A DNA stretch of 64,000 nt, from the NCBI RefSeq assembly GCF_000720255.1, contig NZ_JOJE01000031.1:1-64000 (forward strand), in the 5' to 3' direction. Each line of letters begins with the position of its first letter. The stretch's first letter is position 1. Below, one piece after another: positions 59,021-64,000 of the stretch. This DNA is from Streptomyces griseus subsp. griseus (lineage in GTDB: Bacteria; Actinomycetota; Actinomycetes; Streptomycetales; Streptomycetaceae). The position numbers were made by a program, and so were the translations under genes. Below the pieces are notes generated by a model. That model was not told the DNA's origin and did not search any database. It saw nothing but the letters and a program-made list of their open reading frames with translations.

Positions 59021-60874
59021 TCAGCCGGTCGGCCGTCCCGCGGTGTTCCACGGCACGAAGGCGTTCGTCAGGCCGGCGAGTGCGGTGCGCAGCTCCGGAT
59101 GGTGGCGCAGCAGCACGGTGACCATGCTGTTGTCGTCGATCCAGGCCATTCCTGCCTTGGAGTACACCTCGGGCGTGTAGTACTCGTTGAAGAAGCGGTC
59201 GCTGTTCAGCCGGCGCGAGGCCATCAGGATGAAGATGCGGAACGCCGTGTCGCTGAACGCGAATCCCTTGGGCAGCTTCTCCGCGTACAGCCCGACCATG
59301 AGGTCGACCTTCTCGATGTCGCCCTCGTAGAGCTGCTCGATCTCCTCGGCCCAGGCCCGGTTCCCCGTGAGTTCCAGGAAGTTCGCCGCGGGCTTGAGCC
59401 GCAACAGCCTGCGGAACTCGTTGTAGCGGGGGACGCCCAGTTCCCGGGTGCGCAGGATGTCGGTGGCGGCGAGGTCCTGGAAGTGTCCGTCGGGTCGCTG
59501 GAACTCCTGGAGGAACTTGGGGAAGTTGTGCAGGGTGACCAGTCCCGGGGGGAGCGTGCCGAAGCTGTAGAGCAGGTCGGTCATGTCCGTGGACTCCAGG
59601 AACTTCAGCGCTCCCGGGCCGGAGATGTCACGCAGGGTGCAGTGGCGCAGGGTCGCGTCGTCGTCGGCGGAGCGCAGATGCCACTCGTCGCGGATGAGCG
59701 GGTGCATGCGGTAGACGGCGACGAACTCCTCGGTGAGGGCGTAGGGGACGCCGTAGTGGTCCGTCTCGCCTCCGGGGATGCCGCTGATGACCTCGCTGTC
59801 GCTGATCCGGCCGAACAGCTTGTGGACGCGTTCGCCCGCGAGGCCCCACCAGTTGGCGCGCAGGCCGGTGACGGTGGTGGGGTGGCTGATCACGGCGGGG
59901 GTCCACTCCACGGTGTGGATCTTGGCGAGGAGTGCGGCGTTGACCAGGCGGGCGCGCTGGAAGAGCTCCTCGTCGTCCCAGGTGGGGTAAGCGGCGTGCA
60001 GATGGTCGCAGATGGCGTTGTGCTCCCGCGCGAACAGGTCGTGCATCATGGCGAGGCCCAGCCAGAAACCGGGGACCTTCGAGGGGTCGCGGGAGGGGTC
60101 GGAGGGGACCGGGGACTGGTGGCCGTCCCACAGGCGCAGCTTGCCCAGCTCGCCGGTGCGCGCCTGGAGCTGCTCGGTCTCGTTCGACCCGTAGATCTGC
60201 GAGGCGTCCCACCAGTGGGAGGACGTGTTGACTCGGGTGTCGGGCGTTCCGGCGGGTGCCTGCGGGTCGCGGGTGGGGTCGTCCGGTGTCCGCATGATCC
60301 GCATGGGCTGCTCCGGCCACGGGTCGTCGTCCATGAGCGGGACTTCCCAAGGCCGGTCGGCGGGGCTCGTACCGTGGCTGAACCAGTCTCGGATCATGAA
60401 CTGGAGCCAGGCGGCGACCAGGGAGTTGACCGATTCGGCGGCGACCAGTTCGTCGCGGGTGAGCAGGGCGCGGCTGACGTCGCGGGGGTTCGGCCGGGAG
60501 AGTACGTCCTCGGGGGTGGCCGGGGCGATCCGGTCCAGCGGGATGTTCCGGCCGAAGCGGGTGCCCGCCATGCCCATCCGCGGCTCGCCGAGGTCGTTGT
60601 GGCTGCCGTCGGGGGTCCGGTTGACCTTGTGGTTCCCGGAGGGGGGCGCGGGGTCGGGCACGTCGACCGAGGGCAGGTGGCCGGTGTCGTGGAGGTTCTT
60701 CTGCCGGAGACTGACGCGCAGTCCGAGGAGCGTCAGCAGGCCCGGGAGCACGGGCAGCTTGTCCCAGCCGACGCGTCGGTCCACGTACTGGGCGGAGCTG
60801 GTGACGATCCGCCAGGGAAGTGACGTACGGTATCCGGCCGTGGAACGGCGGGCGCCGCGACGTTGATCGCTCAT
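59021..60874 (-). CDS. Animal-type haem peroxidase (alpha-dioxygenase-like)
   Basis: A 617-residue member of the animal haem peroxidase/cyclooxygenase superfamily, closest in pattern to fatty-acid alpha-dioxygenases. Recognised segments: AWLQFMIRDWFSHG (about 163-176), RVNTSSHWWDASQIYGS, LFAREHNAICDHL, AKIHTVEWTPA, and a C-terminal VYRMHPLIRDEW stretch that contains the likely proximal His. At the usual distal-His position (HDW in alpha-dioxygenases) this protein has Arg (IRDW), which could alter or abolish peroxide/oxygenase chemistry. No signal peptide. ATG 60874 follows CTGGAG. It is divergent from a FUSC permease with a 210-bp gap in which I see no clear motif. Confidence 0.85.
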   Translation of the reverse strand: MSDQRRGARRSTAGYRTSLPWRIVTSSAQYVDRRVGWDKLPVLPGLLTLLGLRVSLRQKNLHDTGHLPSVDVPDPAPPSGNHKVNRTPDGSHNDLGEPRMGMAGTRFGRNIPLDRIAPATPEDVLSRPNPRDVSRALLTRDELVAAESVNSLVAAWLQFMIRDWFSHGTSPADRPWEVPLMDDDPWPEQPMRIMRTPDDPTRDPQAPAGTPDTRVNTSSHWWDASQIYGSNETEQLQARTGELGKLRLWDGHQSPVPSDPSRDPSKVPGFWLGLAMMHDLFAREHNAICDHLHAAYPTWDDEELFQRARLVNAALLAKIHTVEWTPAVISHPTTVTGLRANWWGLAGERVHKLFGRISDSEVISGIPGGETDHYGVPYALTEEFVAVYRMHPLIRDEWHLRSADDDATLRHCTLRDISGPGALKFLESTDMTDLLYSFGTLPPGLVTLHNFPKFLQEFQRPDGHFQDLAATDILRTRELGVPRYNEFRRLLRLKPAANFLELTGNRAWAEEIEQLYEGDIEKVDLMVGLYAEKLPKGFAFSDTAFRIFILMASRRLNSDRFFNEYYTPEVYSKAGMAWIDDNSMVTVLLRHHPELRTALAGLTNAFVPWNTAGRPTG

Positions 60875-61084
60875 GGGGTACTCCAGGGGTGGGCAGAACA
60901 CCGGGAAGCCCCCCGAGATCACGTTAGGCGGACCTCCCCTCCCCCGCACCTCGAGTGGCCGGGGACGGTTCGCGGAGGGTGTCGGCAGCCGAGGGCTGCG
61001 CGGGGCGCCGGTCGACCGGGGACGGCGGATACTGAGCGTATCGACGGACCGTACGGGCACGGCGCTGACGGAAGGTCGCGGCGT

Positions 61085-63379
61085 ATGCGGGCAGTACCTG
61101 GCTTCAGCCTGCTCGGGAGGGTCCCGGCGTGGCTGCGGGCGCACGACCCGGAGCTGGCCGCGACCCGTAGGGCCGTGCGTGCCGCGCTGGTGATGCCCGC
61201 GCTGTTCGCCCTGTGCGGTCAGGTGCTCGACGCACCGGTGATGGCGCTCTACGCCGCGTTCGGTTCGCTGTCGATGCTGCTGTTCGTCGACTTCACCGGC
61301 CCGATGGTGCAGCGGCTGCGGGCCCACGTGGGTCTCGGGGTGGCCTGGTTGCTGTTCATCTGTCTCGGTACCTTCGCCGCCCGGGTGACCTGGGTCGCGG
61401 TGGCCGGCACGGTGATCGTCGGCTTCCTGGTGCTGTTCTCCGGTGTGGTCAGCTCCGTGCTCGCCGGGGCGTCGACCGCGCTGCTGCTGGCCTTCGTCCT
61501 TCCGGTGAGCACGTCCGCGCCGGTCTCGGAGCTGCCCGCGCGGCTCGCCGGCGCCGGCCTCGCCTCGGTCGCCGCGACGCTCGCGATCTCCTTGCTGTGG
61601 CCGCGGCCCACCACGGACCCCCTCAGCGCCCCCGCCGCGCGGGCCTGCCGTGCCGCGGCGGCACAACTGCGCACCGACGCCTCCTGGCTCGCGCACGACC
61701 ACGGGGCGGCGAGCGTGCACGCCTGCCGGGAGACCGCCGCCCGGGCCGCCGACGCCGCGACCGACCTGCGCCGTGCCTTCGCCGCCACTCCCTACCGGCC
61801 GACCGGGCTGTCCACCAGCTCGCGTGCCCTGGTGCGGCTGGTCGACGAGCTGACCTGGCTCAGCACCATCGTGGCCGACAGCGCTCCCCCGGCCGTGGAG
61901 CACCCGATGTGCGACCCAGAGGCCCACGCGGTACGGCGGGCGGCAGCGGTGGTCCTGGAGCGTACCGCCGACCTGCTGGACACATCGCAGCAGTCACCCG
62001 AGGCGCTGCGCACGGCCATGACGGGGCTGCGTGCGGCCATGGCCGGCATGGAGCTCGGGGCCACCGCTCGGCTGCCGGTGAGCCTGCCCCGGCCCGGTGC
62101 GCAGGCGGACGTCCACGCCTTCATCGGGGCTCTGGACCTGTCGTTCCGCGCCCAGGAACTGGGCTTCGCGACGCTTCAGATCGCCGGCAACGTGGATCTG
62201 GCGGCAGCGGCGGAACGGCGCAGCTGGCCGGAGCGGCTGCTCGGCCTCGAACCGGGTGGGCCCGCCCGGCCGCTGGCCTCGGCGCGGGAGCGGGCCGTCG
62301 CCCATCTGCGGCCGGGCTCGGTCTGGCTGCACAACAGCCTCCGGGGGGCGGTGGGCCTCGGCATCGCGGTCGGCCTGGTGAAGGCGACGGACGTGCAGCA
62401 CTCGTTCTGGGTGCTCCTGGGCACCCTCTCGGTGCTGCGCTCGAACGCGCTCAACACCGGCCAGAACGCGGTCCGCGCCCTCGGCGGCACAATCGTGGGA
62501 TCCGTCGTCGGAGCCGTGCTGCTCCAGCTCATCACCCATCACGGCACCGCGCTGTGGTTCCTGCTGCCGCTCGCCGTGCTGATCGCGGGCATCGCTCCGG
62601 CCGCCGTGTCGTTCGCCGCGGGGCAGGCGGCCTTCACCCTCACGCTGGCCATCCTGTTCAACATCGGCAAGCAGCCCGACTGGCACATCGTGCTGCTACG
62701 CATCCAGGACATCGCACTGGGCTGTGCGGTGAGCGTGCTCGTGGGCCTGTTCCTGTGGCCGCGCGGCGCCGCGGCGGCCGTCCACCGGGCCCTCGCCGAG
62801 GCGTACACGGACAGTGCCCGCTATCTCGCGGGGGCCGTCGAGTACGCCGTGGGCCGCTGTGGCACCCACCCCTCCCCGGCGGGCGCGCCGCTGACGCAGA
62901 GCCGTGAGGCGGCGGCCGCCGCGCGCAGGCTCGACGACGCCTTCCGGGGCTTCCTGGCCGAGCGGGGCGCGAAGCCCCTGTCGCTGGCGGACATGACCAC
63001 CCTGGTCACCGGCATCGTTGGCCTGCGGCTCGCCGCCGACGCGGTGCTGGGGCTGTGGCAGCGTTCGCGCGAGCGGCACGCGGGGACGGACCGCGCCGAG
63101 GCACGACTGGTGCTCCAGGGCGCGGCGGGCCGGGTGACCGGCTGGTACGCGGACCTGGCCGTGAGCCTCGCCGGGCACGCGGCCGTCCGGGACCCGATGC
63201 CGCGCCACCCCGTGGGCGAGGCGACGCTGGTCGCCTCACTCGACCGCGATCTGCGCGACGACGACGGGAGGGCCTCCGACACGGCGGTGCGCATCATCTG
63301 GACCGTCGACCACCTCAATGCGGCGAGACGACTTCAGCCGACTCTGGCGGCCGCGGCCCGGTCCGACGGTGCAGGGTGA
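61085..63379 (+). CDS. FUSC-family membrane protein (fusaric-acid-resistance/YccS-like)
   Basis: A 764-residue membrane protein with the duplicated FUSC layout: about six TM helices near residues 30-185 (ALYAAFGSLSMLLFVDFTGP is typical), a long cytosolic region, and a second six-TM block near 430-570 (QHSFWVLLGTLSVLRSNALNTGQNAVRALGGTIVG). Family members are thought to be aromatic-acid or hydrophobic-compound exporters; the substrate here is unknown. The frame is open 220 bp upstream, but ATG 61085 has GGAAGG at 9 nt and begins just before conserved sequence. Divergent from the haem peroxidase gene, whose product it might detoxify or export. Confidence 0.87.
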   Translation: MRAVPGFSLLGRVPAWLRAHDPELAATRRAVRAALVMPALFALCGQVLDAPVMALYAAFGSLSMLLFVDFTGPMVQRLRAHVGLGVAWLLFICLGTFAARVTWVAVAGTVIVGFLVLFSGVVSSVLAGASTALLLAFVLPVSTSAPVSELPARLAGAGLASVAATLAISLLWPRPTTDPLSAPAARACRAAAAQLRTDASWLAHDHGAASVHACRETAARAADAATDLRRAFAATPYRPTGLSTSSRALVRLVDELTWLSTIVADSAPPAVEHPMCDPEAHAVRRAAAVVLERTADLLDTSQQSPEALRTAMTGLRAAMAGMELGATARLPVSLPRPGAQADVHAFIGALDLSFRAQELGFATLQIAGNVDLAAAAERRSWPERLLGLEPGGPARPLASARERAVAHLRPGSVWLHNSLRGAVGLGIAVGLVKATDVQHSFWVLLGTLSVLRSNALNTGQNAVRALGGTIVGSVVGAVLLQLITHHGTALWFLLPLAVLIAGIAPAAVSFAAGQAAFTLTLAILFNIGKQPDWHIVLLRIQDIALGCAVSVLVGLFLWPRGAAAAVHRALAEAYTDSARYLAGAVEYAVGRCGTHPSPAGAPLTQSREAAAAARRLDDAFRGFLAERGAKPLSLADMTTLVTGIVGLRLAADAVLGLWQRSRERHAGTDRAEARLVLQGAAGRVTGWYADLAVSLAGHAAVRDPMPRHPVGEATLVASLDRDLRDDDGRASDTAVRIIWTVDHLNAARRLQPTLAAAARSDGAG

Positions 63380-63484
63380 CGCCGGTGTCGGGTTTTGACC
63401 ATCGCGCGTCGCGATCCGGCCCCGTCCCGCGCGGGGCTTCCTCCTAGGTTGAGGGGAGGAAGTGTGCCGAAGGGAAGGCGACAG

Positions 63485-64000
63485 ATGACCGCCGAGAGGG
63501 TTCGCAGCCGGCTCGACGAGGCCGACCGGGTCCTGGTCGCGGCCGGTGCCGGACTGAGCGCGGCCGCCGGGTACGACTACGGGGACGCCGAGCGCTTCAA
63601 GGAGCTGTTTCCGGCGCTGTACCGGCTCGGGCTGCGCTCGCGCTATCTGCTCGGCGTCCCCCTGCCGGCCGACATGATGTGGGGCTACTGGGCCGTCCAC
63701 ATCGACGACATCCGTTACGGGTCCCGGCCCAACCCCCTCTACGGACACCTGCGTTCGCTGGTCGGGGAACGCGACCACTGGGTCATGACGTCGAACGTCG
63801 ACGCGTTGTTCGCCCGCAACGGCTTCGACCCGGACCGGATCTTCACGCCGCAGGGCGACTACGGACGGCTCCAGTGCACTGTGCCGTGCACCCAGGAGAC
63901 CTGGCCCGCAAAGCCGGTCTACGACCGGATCCTCACCGTGTACGACCGGGACACCGGGCGGGTGACCGACCCGGCCGCCCTGCCCGTCTGCCCGAACTGC
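63485..64000 (+). CDS. Sir2-family protein, probably SirTM-like (N-terminal 172 residues)
   Basis: The first 172 residues of a sirtuin-fold NAD-dependent enzyme; the gene continues past the window. Motifs are the NAD loop GAGLSAAAGYDY (21-32) and TSNVD (Asn104) where classical sirtuins have TQNID. The catalytic HG motif is replaced by QGDYGRLQC (Gln123), and Cys131, Cys135, Cys169 and Cys172 are candidates for the zinc ribbon. The Asn/Gln combination and QGDY are those of class M sirtuins (SirTM), which are protein ADP-ribosyltransferases acting on lipoylated carrier proteins rather than deacetylases. The start ATG 63485 fits the family. The partner genes expected for SirTM (macrodomain, lipoate ligase, GcvH-like) would lie beyond base 64000. 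Confidence 0.82.
   Translation, partial: MTAERVRSRLDEADRVLVAAGAGLSAAAGYDYGDAERFKELFPALYRLGLRSRYLLGVPLPADMMWGYWAVHIDDIRYGSRPNPLYGHLRSLVGERDHWVMTSNVDALFARNGFDPDRIFTPQGDYGRLQCTVPCTQETWPAKPVYDRILTVYDRDTGRVTDPAALPVCPNC

Noticed and set aside
1..64000. CRISPR arrays, tRNA/rRNA genes, insertion sequences, integrase or attachment sites
   Set aside because: Looked for on both strands; no array-like repeats, cloverleaf genes, transposase motifs or terminal inverted repeats were recognised.

Overview
The window is chromosomal DNA of a Streptomyces-like actinomycete. The evidence is very high GC, GTG starts with ATGA/GTGA stop-start overlaps, two-domain AsnC, SpoIIE-type phosphatase and SseB-like genes, and a sugar ABC transporter without its own ATPase. 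I see no rRNA, tRNA, CRISPR array, insertion sequence or integrase. About 44 protein genes are called; the first (aspA) and last (Sir2-like) run off the window.

Left part (1-16 kb): catabolism and housekeeping. A minus-strand operon runs FadR-type regulator, asparagine permease, asparaginase, aspA, and should import asparagine and convert it via aspartate to fumarate. Then come uppP and a translationally coupled crcB-DUF190-crcB fluoride-export operon, an SMP-30-like protein with a small HTH regulator, and a beta-1,4-galactan locus: secreted GH53 galactanase and GH42 beta-galactosidase on the minus strand, facing a binding protein-permease-permease-LacI operon on the plus strand. LacI-type operator candidates lie between the two arms. 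A VOC protein and a MarR regulator follow, separated by a 13-bp perfect inverted repeat.

Middle part (16-50 kb): rich in large NTPase proteins of the kind used in prokaryotic conflict and immunity systems. They are a trypsin-STAND-TM-beta-propeller protein (16.5-20.8 kb); a TIR-phosphoesterase-like-NACHT-pentapeptide-WD40 protein of 1,969 residues (28.4-34.3 kb); and a trypsin/STAND island (40.0-50.0 kb). The island holds a trypco2 protein, an active trypsin-STAND-TPR protein, a 51-residue acidic peptide and a trypsin-STAND paralogue that has lost its catalytic His and Ser and its Walker A Lys; a second active trypsin-STAND-TPR protein is divergent. Between these lies an uncharacterised operon of a two-TM protein, a cupin-like protein and an inositol-phosphatase-like enzyme, plus metabolic genes (gap, an SLC13/ArsB-like transporter, an FAD monooxygenase, MFS/AraC, an acyltransferase fusion).

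Right part (50-64 kb): phosphoketolase divergent from a cyclic-nucleotide-binding-domain protein, a GAF/PAS/SpoIIE phosphatase, a membrane protein whose best-placed start is a rare ATT codon, a lipid kinase, an AlkZ-like DNA glycosylase, an alpha-dioxygenase-like haem peroxidase, a FUSC permease, and the beginning of a sirtuin whose catalytic His is replaced by Gln.

The best candidate for an undescribed system is the 40-50 kb trypsin/STAND island with its pseudo-enzyme and small acidic peptide, possibly with the neighbouring two-TM/cupin/phosphatase operon.
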